A DNA stretch of 52,811 nt, taken from the NCBI GenBank assembly GCA_018239815.1, contig JAFEGP010000009.1, forward strand, positions 1-52,811, given 5' to 3'. Position numbers and translations under genes: made by a program. Shown one piece after another: positions 9,256 through 18,134 of the stretch. How positions within the stretch are numbered: position 1 is the stretch's first letter; each line of letters opens with the position of its first letter. This stretch comes from Verrucomicrobiota bacterium. Its GTDB lineage: Bacteria; Chlamydiota; Chlamydiia; Chlamydiales; JAAKFR01. Under the pieces are notes generated by a model. It was not told where the DNA came from. It made no database searches and saw only the letters and a list, made by a program, of their open reading frames with translations.

Positions 9256-10233
9256 GTGAAAAGATCGGGGATTTTATTTCGAAGTCTTACGCTTTTAGTA
9301 AGCGTGCTCTATTTAGCTAGTTGTACGCGTGTGCCTTCTAAATTGGAGCCTATTGTAAAAGCACCTAAGCACCCTAAAGAAATCATGCGAGAAAAACGCT
9401 GTGAGCTTCCTGTGCCAAAGGGATTTTCTGTAAGCCCTTTTGAACCTATGAAGGAAGAAGAAAAACAAACGGACTGGGGTAAAGAATATTTTTTAGGTTT
9501 AGCCTTTGCCGCCGACTTTGATTTGTATCGAGCTATCACAGAATTTAAGAAAGCTTTGTTTTTTAATCCTCCAGAAGAACGAGCTTTAGAAATCGAATAT
9601 GCCATTGTACTGTCTTATTTTTTAGGTAGAAAATATACGGAAGTAGCTTATATCGCAGAAACAACTCATCTTGGTAAAGTCAGCAACTATTTTCCCGCTT
9701 TTCATGATTTAGTCGTGATGTTGTATGAAAGTTACTGGCAGCTTGGTCTCTATGACCATGCTAATAATTTGCTAACCATGCTGGATGAATGTGATGCGGA
9801 AAAGCTATTGTTTCTGTCTGCTGTTTTAGATGCAGATTTTGAAGGGCTCACAGCCTATTCCGAAGATAAGCCCTATTTGCGTAATATGATCGAAGGGTAT
9901 GAAAAGCATGCTAAATCTATCAAAACAGCGCAATGTCTCAATGCTGTTTTACCCGGGGCTGGTTATTGGTATATAGGACAAAAACAAACGGCTGTTACAG
10001 CACTACTTGTCAATTCTTTATTTATTGGAGCTGCAAGTTATTTTTTTGTTGATGGCAATATCCCCGCCGGGGTCATCACGCTTAGTCTGGAAAGTGGTTG
10101 GTATTTCGGCGGAATCTATGGAGCCGGGTTGGCCACTCGTACATATAATGAAAAAATTTATCAGCATTATGCTGAACAAATAGGTCAAAAAGAGCAGTAT
10201 TATCCTCTTATGATGCTGAAATATACCTTTTAG
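9256..10233 (+). CDS. TPR-like lipoprotein following the secretin gene
   Basis: I choose the GTG at 9256, with AGGA about 8 nt upstream, because it gives a clean lipoprotein signal: MKRSG, a hydrophobic stretch, then LASC with Cys23. An upstream GTG at 9205 would overlap sctC and spoil the signal peptide. The 325-residue product has helical repeat-like segments (EYFLGLAFAADFDLYRAITE; YESYWQLGLYDHANNLL). Near the C-terminus a PGAGYWYIGQKQTA motif precedes two hydrophobic segments and ends in a YN-containing helix, a pattern found in bacterial proteins of unknown function. Being 13 bp from sctC, it could serve the secretin as an assembly lipoprotein; this is inference. Confidence 0.72.
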   Translation: MKRSGILFRSLTLLVSVLYLASCTRVPSKLEPIVKAPKHPKEIMREKRCELPVPKGFSVSPFEPMKEEEKQTDWGKEYFLGLAFAADFDLYRAITEFKKALFFNPPEERALEIEYAIVLSYFLGRKYTEVAYIAETTHLGKVSNYFPAFHDLVVMLYESYWQLGLYDHANNLLTMLDECDAEKLLFLSAVLDADFEGLTAYSEDKPYLRNMIEGYEKHAKSIKTAQCLNAVLPGAGYWYIGQKQTAVTALLVNSLFIGAASYFFVDGNIPAGVITLSLESGWYFGGIYGAGLATRTYNEKIYQHYAEQIGQKEQYYPLMMLKYTF

Positions 10234-10272
10234 TTTATAATGAACGGCTAGCATCATAATTGAGACGGATAT

Positions 10273-11577
10273 ATGTTAGACATTCTTTTATTTTTATCTG
10301 GTTGTATAGTCATTTTAGTTGGTTTGTACCTTACAATTAAAACTGGCTTTGTGCAATTTCGATGCTTGCCCAATTTAATAAAACTTTTTCTTGTCAAAGA
10401 AGGCAAAGAAGGTGAAGGAACAATCAGTTCCAGACGCGCTCTCTTGACAGCGATGTCTACAACGATAGGGATTTCTACTATTGTTGCTCCCGCTATTGCG
10501 ATTCGTTTAGGGGGTCCTGGAGCTGTTTTTGGATTTATTATAGCCACCGTATTGGGTGCCGCAACAAGTTATGCTGAAGTGACCTTTGCTCTGCAATATC
10601 GCAAACAAAAAAATGGTAAGGTAGCTGGCGGTCCTATGCAATATTTGCATGACGTCTTTTCTCCTTGGCTTGCAAAATGGTATGCCCTGTTCTGTGGTAT
10701 CTTAATGCTTGTATGGTCCTCCGCTCAAGCTAACCAAGTTGCAGAATTATTCCATTCTTCCCTGATGGGTGAATATGCTGTTCCTAAATGGATCACAGGA
10801 GTCTTGTTAGCGATCAGTGTGTGTATCATGCTAGTGGGAGGGATTAAGTGGATCGCTTCATTGTCTGTGAGGCTTGTTCCTATGATGTTTTGTGTTTATG
10901 TAGGGACTTCTCTTTGGATTATCTGCTTAAACTTGGATAAACTGCCTTCTATCTTCTCTTTAATTATGCATAGTTGTTGGCAACCCCAGGCTTTGGGAGG
11001 AGGTATGGTTGTTGGAGGACTTCTATCTACCTTACGTTGGGGAGCCCTAAAAGCTCTGCAAGGAAATGAAGCAGGAGTGGGCACTCAAACATTCCCTCAT
11101 TCTACAGCAGAAACGCGCTCTCCTCGAGATCAAGGGATCTTAGCTATGGCATCCACATATGGCGCCGGATTTGTACTGTTAATTTCAAGTTTAACAACAC
11201 TCATTTCTGGGACATGGATGAATCCTCAATACTCACTTGGTATCGATATGGTGGTCGGCACCTATAATCAATATTTCTCTTATATTGGGGGAATTATTGT
11301 AGCAGTCAGCGCCCTTCTCTTTGCTTTCGGAACGGTTTTGGGAAACAGCTATAACGGCAGTCAATGTTTCCTTTATCTAACGAAAGGGCAGTCCATTATC
11401 CTGTATTACCTCATGACATGCGTTATGATTGTAGTAGGGTCTATAGGCAGTGTTCAGACGGTATGGTCCTATATCGATATTGTGTTAGTCTTAGTACTGG
11501 TTCCGCATGTCTTAGCTGTCTTTTGGATGTCTCGTAAAGAAAAAGAAGTTCTTCTTCAAACGCAAAGCATAGCTTGA
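10273..11577 (+). CDS. Sodium:alanine/glycine symporter family (AGCS) transporter
   Basis: A 434-residue polytopic membrane protein with about ten hydrophobic segments. The AGCS signature is visible as GKVAGGPMQYLHDV, with further family blocks ISTIVAPAIAIRLGGPGAVF, LKALQGNEAGVGTQTF and FGTVLGNSYNGSQCF. Members import alanine or glycine with sodium across the inner membrane. That suits an intracellular bacterium drawing on host amino acids, and D-alanine supply for peptidoglycan has been suggested for the Chlamydia homologue annotated dagA (recalled). It ends 8 bp from the convergent mcsB gene. Substrate cannot be told from sequence. Confidence 0.92.
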   Translation: MLDILLFLSGCIVILVGLYLTIKTGFVQFRCLPNLIKLFLVKEGKEGEGTISSRRALLTAMSTTIGISTIVAPAIAIRLGGPGAVFGFIIATVLGAATSYAEVTFALQYRKQKNGKVAGGPMQYLHDVFSPWLAKWYALFCGILMLVWSSAQANQVAELFHSSLMGEYAVPKWITGVLLAISVCIMLVGGIKWIASLSVRLVPMMFCVYVGTSLWIICLNLDKLPSIFSLIMHSCWQPQALGGGMVVGGLLSTLRWGALKALQGNEAGVGTQTFPHSTAETRSPRDQGILAMASTYGAGFVLLISSLTTLISGTWMNPQYSLGIDMVVGTYNQYFSYIGGIIVAVSALLFAFGTVLGNSYNGSQCFLYLTKGQSIILYYLMTCVMIVVGSIGSVQTVWSYIDIVLVLVLVPHVLAVFWMSRKEKEVLLQTQSIA

Positions 11578-11585
11578 TTGAACTT

Positions 11586-12656
11586 CTAAATCATAAGAGA
11601 AAGTTTACTTGCAATCCCATGCAAATACTCAGCTCGTTTTTTAGGGAGCTGGGGGATAGCTACAGGACTATCTAATAAATGCATAAGATGAGCTCGTCTA
11701 CAATTAAAGAGAACCTGAGTCAGATTGATAGGGTCAGCTACTTTAACCCAACCTAAATCAGCACCTAGTTTGACAAGAGAAAGCGCATTAAGAGCTTCAA
11801 TAGCTTCCAATTGATAAGAATGGGTTAGCAAACCAAAAGAACGAGCTACTTTATTCTTAAGAGTTTCATTGCTGTTTTCTAGGAGTTTTTTACGTAAATT
11901 GACTTCTGCAACTACAGCTTTTGTAGCCCACATACGCATAGTTGTAAGAAGATATTCTTCGTTGAGGCCTAAGGTGCAGCGATTACGAGCAACTAAGATA
12001 TCTCCGATCATTTCATTAGAGTGCCCCTGCAAACCACACGCAATCACTTCATCTTCTTGTTCTTGGTCTAGTAATTCAGTAAGTTCACCCGAATGGATAA
12101 TAGCAGGAATATGTAAGAATAATGTGACAACTAAGCCTGTACCTGCAAAGCGAGGATTAGCAGTTAAAAAACCAAAGCGAGAATTAAAAGCATAATCGAG
12201 TCGTTTGCCCAAAAACCCCTCGATTTTTGCTAAGTGGTTCCAGCTTTTTTCAACTTCTTGTTTTGTGTCAACGAACATGAGTTGAAGATGATCTTCCACA
12301 TTCAAAACTAGACAGGTCTTAGAAGTTTTATCAACTATAAAACCTTCCCCACCATGTGCTTGATGAAAACCGTCATAGGCTAAAAAGTGCTCTAAAAGAA
12401 ATTCTTTTTCTAAAAAATCAAGTTCCCCAGAGCGATATAAAATAGGATCTTCTAGTTGAGGACATTGACGTAAGCTTTCAAAAAGCAAAGCAAGACACTG
12501 ATCTTGTTTTTGTTTATCTAGCTTAGCAGGAAATGAGAACTTGGAAATATTGCGATGAATATTAATAACAGACGCCAACCATACTTGATGCTCATGAGTT
12601 TCCCAAACATCTTTAAGTGAATATAGAGGATGTATTTCTCGTTTTTCTTTGCTCAT
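11586..12656 (-). CDS. mcsB: McsB-like protein (phosphagen/arginine kinase fold, active site changed)
   Basis: A 356-residue McsB/phosphagen-kinase homologue, recognisable from the layout and from LLTHSYQLEAIEALNALSLV, FLLEHFLA and RRAHLMHL blocks, and from the McsA gene upstream. In Firmicutes McsB phosphorylates arginine on proteins to mark them for ClpCP. Several canonical residues are altered here. The SSRxRLARN-type motif reads ASVINIHRN (28-36), NEEDHxRIQ reads NVEDHLQLM (119-127), and the substrate-binding SCPTNxGTGxR reads ANPRFAGTGLV (166-176), so the usual Cys and several nucleotide-binding Arg are missing. It may be a regulatory pseudokinase or use different chemistry. It follows mcsA by 87 bp on the same strand. 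Confidence 0.85.
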   Translation of the reverse strand: MSKEKREIHPLYSLKDVWETHEHQVWLASVINIHRNISKFSFPAKLDKQKQDQCLALLFESLRQCPQLEDPILYRSGELDFLEKEFLLEHFLAYDGFHQAHGGEGFIVDKTSKTCLVLNVEDHLQLMFVDTKQEVEKSWNHLAKIEGFLGKRLDYAFNSRFGFLTANPRFAGTGLVVTLFLHIPAIIHSGELTELLDQEQEDEVIACGLQGHSNEMIGDILVARNRCTLGLNEEYLLTTMRMWATKAVVAEVNLRKKLLENSNETLKNKVARSFGLLTHSYQLEAIEALNALSLVKLGADLGWVKVADPINLTQVLFNCRRAHLMHLLDSPVAIPQLPKKRAEYLHGIASKLSLMI

Positions 12657-12743
12657 CTGTATGTCAGCGTTTCTTATCTATAGGAAATGCCGCTCCCAAG
12701 GGTTTTTTTGTTTATTTTCTTGTAGATCTTCTGCAAAACTGTT

Positions 12744-13259
12744 TTAAGATGATGCTTCTCCAGAATGCTTAAGTTTTTCAATCTGATCTCGCAATAACGC
12801 AGCTTGCTCGTAATCTTCTCGAATTAATGTTTCGTCCAGGGCCTCATTTAATGCGATTAAACGTAAAGTAGGACTAATTTCGCTAACTTCTCCTGGAGAG
12901 CGACCCAGATGCAAAGGCTGAGTATGGTAATTTGTGGTTAAGTGACGAGAAATACGGCGTTCTTTAGCAAGTTCGTCAATAATAATCTCAGGAAACACTT
13001 CATAACATTCTTTACACCCTAATAAATGTCCCATGCGAATGGCTTCTAAAGATGTGTTACAATGTGCGCAAGCCATACTCGCTTCGATAGTAGGTCCTTT
13101 ACAAGATCCTCCTTTTGCAGCCGTCCCATAAAGACGTTTTTCTAAATGAGGACAGTCTGCACACATCACAGTGCGAGTAATTTTATCTCCTACGATCTCT
13201 GTGTAGTGCACAGCAACAGACTTTCTACATTCATTACAATCAAGAGGTCTCTCTGCCAT
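12744..13259 (-). CDS. mcsA: McsA-like zinc-binding adaptor (UvrB/UvrC motif)
   Basis: A 171-residue protein with four Cys pairs suited to zinc: CNEC (9-12), CADC, CAHC and CKEC. A helical UvrB/UvrC motif ends it (EALDETLIREDYEQAALLRDQIEKLK). This is the McsA layout; in Bacillus McsA activates McsB and takes part in the ClpC/CtsR stress circuit. Its gene lies directly before mcsB, so the pair is probably co-transcribed. The pairing argues that the McsB-like protein, although changed in its active site, is still in use. No CtsR or ClpC gene is in the window. Confidence 0.9.
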   Translation of the reverse strand: MAERPLDCNECRKSVAVHYTEIVGDKITRTVMCADCPHLEKRLYGTAAKGGSCKGPTIEASMACAHCNTSLEAIRMGHLLGCKECYEVFPEIIIDELAKERRISRHLTTNYHTQPLHLGRSPGEVSEISPTLRLIALNEALDETLIREDYEQAALLRDQIEKLKHSGEASS

Positions 13260-13431
13260 ATTATTCTCAGATAAAGTTTACTAAAGACCTTCACGTACAG
13301 ACTAAACAAGAGCCTAGGGTCCATGCCGGAGCGTATCGATTTATTGTTTTTTTTTGAAGCAATAGAATCATTCCATTCAAGGATTCAATAGGACTGGGTT
13401 CTTATAGCTTGACTACGAGGCGATTAATTTT

Positions 13432-14571
13432 TTAAAAAGCCAAAGTTTCTTCTCGGGCCATCTTATCAACAGCAAGAATATCATCTAGAGAATTCAGAGC
13501 CCTTGTAGGGTGAGCAGACATGAGCGTTTCCAAAGTACGTGCAATGTTGTTCCAGGGAATTTTTTTGTTTAAAAACTGATGGACAAGCACTTCATTGGCA
13601 GCGTTCATATAACAAGGTAGGCTCCCACCTTGTCGAATGGCTTCGTAGGCTAAGTTTAGACATCTGAATTTCTGTCGGTCAGGCAACGAAAATTGTAAAG
13701 TACCATGTTTTAAGAAATCAAAAGGGGCAAGGCTACCTGGAAGTCGGTCTGGATAAGTCAATGCATATTGAATAGGTACAAGCATGTCAGGATCACATAA
13801 ATGAGCAAGAATAGAATTATCTACAAATTCTACCATTCCATGAATGATTTGCTGAGGATGGACAATCACCTCAATATTTTCTAAAGGCATGCCAAATAAC
13901 CAATGGGCCTCAATCATCTCGAGCCCTTTGTTCATGAGTGTCGAGGAGTCAATAGTAACTTTTGGACCCATACGATAATTAGGATGGTTGAGAGCCTGCT
14001 CAACACTCACTGTTGCTAGTTGTTCTTCTGTATAGTTTCGGAATGGGCCACCAGAAGCAGTGATTAAAAGACGATGAACAGCCTTTGTAGGTTCCTGCTT
14101 AAGACACTGGAAAATAGCTGTAAGTTCACTGTCAATGGGGATAAATTCAATGCCATGTTTTTTTACCAAAGACATCACAAGCTCACCGCCTGCAACAAGC
14201 ACTTCTTTGTTCGCAAACCCAATGTCTTTCTTTGCTTGAATAGCAGCCAAAGTAGGAGCTAAGCCCACAGCGCCACTCATAGCAGAGACAACAAAATTTG
14301 CTTCTTGGTAAGTGGCAACAGCTTCCAATCCTTCCAAACCACTTAATACAGGGATATGAGGGAGTTTTTTTTGTAAAAGAAGGGCCTGATCAGCATCATA
14401 AACAGCAATAAGCTGAGGATGAAATTCTTTGGCTTGCTGTTCAAGTAAATCAATGTTTGACTTTGCTGCTAAGGCAAAGATCTGCAGAGCGTCTTCACCT
14501 AAGTACCTAGCTACAGCTAAGCAATTTTTGCCAATAGAACCCGTGCTGCCTAAGATAGCTAATTTTTTCAT
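13432..14571 (-). CDS. dxr: 1-deoxy-D-xylulose 5-phosphate reductoisomerase
   Basis: Second enzyme of the methylerythritol phosphate pathway, converting DXP to MEP with NADPH. The N-terminus has the nucleotide-binding motif LGSTGSIGKNCLAVAR. Metal and substrate residues are visible in IDSELTAIFQCL, ITASGGPFR, HPNYRMGPKVTIDSSTLMNKG and LEMIEAHWLF. The length of 379 residues is normal. I use the ATG at 14571; a TTG at 14583 would add four residues and neither has a strong Shine-Dalgarno. It lies 172 bp before mcsA on the same strand. The pathway supplies isoprenoids for undecaprenyl carriers and quinones. Confidence 0.96.
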   Translation of the reverse strand: MKKLAILGSTGSIGKNCLAVARYLGEDALQIFALAAKSNIDLLEQQAKEFHPQLIAVYDADQALLLQKKLPHIPVLSGLEGLEAVATYQEANFVVSAMSGAVGLAPTLAAIQAKKDIGFANKEVLVAGGELVMSLVKKHGIEFIPIDSELTAIFQCLKQEPTKAVHRLLITASGGPFRNYTEEQLATVSVEQALNHPNYRMGPKVTIDSSTLMNKGLEMIEAHWLFGMPLENIEVIVHPQQIIHGMVEFVDNSILAHLCDPDMLVPIQYALTYPDRLPGSLAPFDFLKHGTLQFSLPDRQKFRCLNLAYEAIRQGGSLPCYMNAANEVLVHQFLNKKIPWNNIARTLETLMSAHPTRALNSLDDILAVDKMAREETLAF

Positions 14572-14645
14572 AAGAATTTTCAAAAAAGAAACTGGATTCT
14601 AGCAAATCCTTGAGATTTTCTTCAAAGACAGGTCGAAAAAACAGC

Positions 14646-15656
14646 TTATTTTAACAAGCAATCCACAATCACCGGAAAATGATCAGAGGGGAAATGACCA
14701 TCTACTTTAGCAGGGTCAATCCCATGAGCAATGACTGTAACATTGGGGGAGACAAAAATATGATCTAAAATGACACCGGGAGTTCCTTGTGAGCAAAAAG
14801 GTTTTTTGGTTTCTGCACAGAAATTTGTGGAATCAATAGGGCCAAAATGACCAAACACAGCTAGTTTCAAACTGTCTGTCACGCCACCCTGTTCAAGAAT
14901 CCTAACAATTAGATCGCCGTCATAAAAAGGTAAATCTAACTGCTGTCTGAAAGGGAAGGTATTAAAATCGCCTGTGATAAACACAGGACAATTAAAACGG
15001 TTTTTAATAAGAAAATCTCGCAGGCGACAGGCTTGATCATAGCGACGCTCTACTGTTGAAAAAGAAAGATGAGTGTTGATCACAAGAAAGGGCTTGTCAG
15101 ATTTACGATCTTTAAAAAGACAGCACGTAAAAGTGTTTTTTTTGCCAAAAGGATCATTGCTTACAACGTCTGGTGTATCAGAATAATAATAGGTACGACT
15201 CTCGATAAGAGTGAAACGATCCTTAAGATAAAAAATGGCAGGGATATCTCCTTGTTTATCGCCATCTTTGACTCCCAGACCATAGTAAGCATAATCGTGA
15301 CCAATACCTTTTAAAATATCTTCAAGTTGGTCTGCTTGCAGTTCTTGAGTGCCAAGAATATCAGGATGTGCCCAAGTTACATATTCCATCACACGATTTT
15401 TACGGTGCTCCCAACGATCGATAACATCAAGATGAGCTTCGTCATAATTCAATAACATGTTGAAAGACATCACACGCAATTTACGGCTAATAAGAGAAGA
15501 GATCTCTACCATGTCTGTAGATTGACTGGAATTGATTTTTTTATCCAAATCTGTGATGGCAAGTTGATCTATCGCTCCGATAATGGAATTACCAACAGAC
15601 CCGACCAGTGATATCGAATTTAGGCAAAGATAAGCAAATAACAGAATACGTCTCAT
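14646..15656 (-). CDS. Predicted secreted endonuclease/exonuclease/phosphatase (EEP) family protein
   Basis: A 336-residue protein with a likely signal peptide (MRRILLFAYLCLNSISLVGS). It keeps the EEP catalytic set: Asn66 in RVMSFN, Glu105 in GTQE, the His in INTHLSFS, GDFNTFP, and the C-terminal pair DHIFVS and SDHFPVIVD. The family includes DNase I, sphingomyelinases, inositol phosphatases and CCR4-like nucleases. The arrangement resembles secreted single-domain enzymes more than ExoIII or APE repair enzymes. The signal peptide implies action in the periplasm or host compartment, so a phospholipid or nucleic acid target is conceivable, but the substrate cannot be read from sequence. It lies 74 bp before dxr. 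Confidence 0.85.
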   Translation of the reverse strand: MRRILLFAYLCLNSISLVGSVGNSIIGAIDQLAITDLDKKINSSQSTDMVEISSLISRKLRVMSFNMLLNYDEAHLDVIDRWEHRKNRVMEYVTWAHPDILGTQELQADQLEDILKGIGHDYAYYGLGVKDGDKQGDIPAIFYLKDRFTLIESRTYYYSDTPDVVSNDPFGKKNTFTCCLFKDRKSDKPFLVINTHLSFSTVERRYDQACRLRDFLIKNRFNCPVFITGDFNTFPFRQQLDLPFYDGDLIVRILEQGGVTDSLKLAVFGHFGPIDSTNFCAETKKPFCSQGTPGVILDHIFVSPNVTVIAHGIDPAKVDGHFPSDHFPVIVDCLLK

Positions 15657-15798
15657 ATTTCCTCCGCAATCTGAAATTAGCTTTTCTCAAAGATTTTCTG
15701 CCAAAGAATTCCAAAAGTGATGTGCCAGTCATGAGTATTGTGTGTTCTAGAAGACAAGCTATACTTTAAATGCAAAGCATTAAGTTAAAGCAAGGGGT

Positions 15799-17853
15799 CT
15801 ACTTGCGCTGGAAGAGCCTCTTAAGGCCATTCCCCCTCTTAGTCATTCTTACTACCCTTTGTCTAGGGAGTGGTTTCCCAGTTGATGCTTGCTTTGAGGT
15901 TATTTGTGCAGCTATTTCTGCACGACGAGCTTCATTAACTCTTTCTTCTTCTAAAACTTGATCAACAAGTTGTTTGGTAAGGGTGATTGGAATGCGACCA
16001 GCCTGACTCAGTTGTTTAATATCTTCTTCTAGTTGCTTTTCAAAGGAACTGAAAAGCATAAATATAGCTAATTCATGAGGCGAACATGTTGGCTCAGTAT
16101 CTGCCGGGAAGTTAATTCTGCCAAGGAGTTCGAGTTTAAGCTTACGAATATGAGCCAACTGTTTCTTGGCTTCTTGCATGCGTCTGTGAAGGCTGTGCTC
16201 TTCTAGAATAGCCTTTTCTTTCTCTGCTAGTTCAGTCTTAAGGGGGGCTATTTGGTCGTCTTGCTCGTGGGTTAAGAGATCAGAGCCTGCTAAAATACCT
16301 CCGGCCATGCGACCGTCTAAAATATTGCGTATTTCTTGAGCTCGTTTAGAACTTTCAGATTCCACGGGCGTATCTGAGAGTTTAATAAGGCATTTGACAA
16401 GTATCTTTAAAGCCGATAACGGCTGTTGGTGTTTAGATGTCTGTTGATAAATATAATGTAGTGTATCGATCTTATCGATCAAAACATGAGGGGCCTCTTT
16501 TAATAGATATCGACTGAGTGTTGCAACAGTTCCTGTTTCGTCGGTGTTGCTTAAGAAAAGCTTATTATTAAAGCGACGATCAACAGCTGGATTTTTTAAG
16601 TGGATATCTCGCATGTATTCTAATTCGGTTGTCATGCCAATGACCAAATGGAATTTATCAGCAAATGTCTTAAATTGTTCTCCAAGAGCTGTTTCTTGAC
16701 GAAAAAGTTCGTGAACCTCATCTAAGATTAAGATGCAATTTCCTCTGTCTCTTTCACGGACTTCTTGTGCGATGCGCTCAAGAATTTTGTTGCCGCTGCC
16801 AAAAGGTTCCACATGAGCTGCTAGGTCTGCAGCATTAAAATAAAAAACGACCTTCCCTTTAAGATGAGGATATTTTCCATCTTCGATAGCCTGAACAAAA
16901 GATTTTAATAATTCAGTTTTGCCTACTCCGCTTGGACCTACAACAAGAGGATGAGCAGATGTATCCGCTAACCTTGCGGCAAGTTCATCGAGCTTATCTT
17001 GTCGTCCTCCTGAGGTAGCCCCCAGTTTCCCTTCTCTTGCTTTTTGAGACCAGTTCTCCGCAGTAGGTAATCGGGTTGGCAGGGGACGTATTTTAGGCCA
17101 GAGAATGCTTAAAATAGAGATCCCTATCAAACTACCCCCGACAATGGCTGTACCATTGGCTGCACCTAACATAGGCAGCAAGGTAGATGTTAACAGAGTA
17201 AATAAGCTAACAATCATAATGATTTTTTGGAACTTGAAGCCGGAGTCAAATTTGCTTTCAGGTGGATCAAAGAATTCAGCAATTCCAAATGCTATAAAGA
17301 AGCTATCTATCGTCTCAATAAAAATATCCCACGCTTTTAATAGTCTAGAATGAGCGGAAGGAGAAGAGGTCCTAGAAACTTCTAAGAATAGGCGTGCTCG
17401 CTCGATAGCTTCTTGGGTACGAGCTTGGACGTCTCCCGCTTGAGGGAAAGTTTCGTCAAAAATTTCTTTTAGTTTGTCGTAAGGGATATCATCAGCTAGT
17501 TGTTCTAAGGCTTTAACAGGATCTTTCTGTTGGCTAATCTCCATTAATAAAGCGGAGAGATCTTGTTTTGTAATATTTTGAAGGGCTTCTTTGCGTGCTT
17601 GTTTGAGGTGTGCTAAATGCCCTGTTCCTAATGCAATGGCGGTGACGGCAGCACCTGATCCTCCCCCAATGAGCCCCCACTGAGTTGCTGTGGATAAACC
17701 TTGTAAAACCCTGAAATAAGCAAGTAGTCCCAGAGTGGACGCAGCTATTGCAGCTAAGGCTAAAACCGTAATGACAGGTCGACTATCTAATGGCATAGAT
17801 CGTCCACAGCCGAAGTATAAACCAGGAGAAGGATGAATATAGTTTGTTTTCAT
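15799..17853 (-). CDS. Membrane-anchored AAA+ ATPase (Clp-like module)
   Basis: A 684-residue protein. Two hydrophobic helices separated by a short loop lie at about 26-48 and 58-80; a second hydrophobic pair lies at about 210-254. Residues ~283-460 form an AAA+ module like the first ring of ClpA/ClpB: GRQDKLDELAARL, Walker A GPSGVGKT (306-313), Walker B ILILDEVH (374-381) and a candidate arginine finger in DRRFNNKLF. A coiled-coil and charged tail with a basic end (KRGNGLKRLFQRK) follows. It has no second ATPase ring, so it is not ordinary ClpB. The paired hydrophobic lobes resemble chlamydial Inc proteins. Function unknown. Confidence 0.78.
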   Translation of the reverse strand: MKTNYIHPSPGLYFGCGRSMPLDSRPVITVLALAAIAASTLGLLAYFRVLQGLSTATQWGLIGGGSGAAVTAIALGTGHLAHLKQARKEALQNITKQDLSALLMEISQQKDPVKALEQLADDIPYDKLKEIFDETFPQAGDVQARTQEAIERARLFLEVSRTSSPSAHSRLLKAWDIFIETIDSFFIAFGIAEFFDPPESKFDSGFKFQKIIMIVSLFTLLTSTLLPMLGAANGTAIVGGSLIGISILSILWPKIRPLPTRLPTAENWSQKAREGKLGATSGGRQDKLDELAARLADTSAHPLVVGPSGVGKTELLKSFVQAIEDGKYPHLKGKVVFYFNAADLAAHVEPFGSGNKILERIAQEVRERDRGNCILILDEVHELFRQETALGEQFKTFADKFHLVIGMTTELEYMRDIHLKNPAVDRRFNNKLFLSNTDETGTVATLSRYLLKEAPHVLIDKIDTLHYIYQQTSKHQQPLSALKILVKCLIKLSDTPVESESSKRAQEIRNILDGRMAGGILAGSDLLTHEQDDQIAPLKTELAEKEKAILEEHSLHRRMQEAKKQLAHIRKLKLELLGRINFPADTEPTCSPHELAIFMLFSSFEKQLEEDIKQLSQAGRIPITLTKQLVDQVLEEERVNEARRAEIAAQITSKQASTGKPLPRQRVVRMTKRGNGLKRLFQRK

Positions 17854-18097
17854 GTTTTATTTCCGTGTTTATTAAATTAATGTAATTAAGATACTTAATA
17901 ATATTATATTAATTAAAAATAAAACAATCTTGTTGATTTTTATAAAACTTTAATAATTCGTGAATTTAAAATTTGAATTTTTTAAAACTAATACAAGTTA
18001 TGGGAGTGTTTAAAAAAATAACTATCGCAACTAAAGACATAAAGAAAAGTCTGCGCGCGCAAAATAATTCAAAAAAAGAATAAGCAATTTAATCAAT

Positions 18098-18128
18098 AAA
18101 AAATCTTTTCTTGGTTTTGAAAACAAGA
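18098..18128 (-). terminator. Probable Rho-independent terminator after the 18135-18809 gene
   Basis: On the minus strand, just after the stop at 18135, TCTTGTTTT can pair with AAAACCAAGA (one bulged base), followed a few nt later by six T (complement of A18098-18103). The stem is AT-rich and the loop tight, so strength is uncertain. It would separate this gene from the AAA ATPase gene downstream. Confidence 0.4.
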
Positions 18129-18134
18129 TTCTTT

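Noticed and set aside
15770-15961. 63-codon frame on the plus strand
   Set aside because: It lies mostly antisense to the C-terminal part of the AAA ATPase gene and has no recognisable features.
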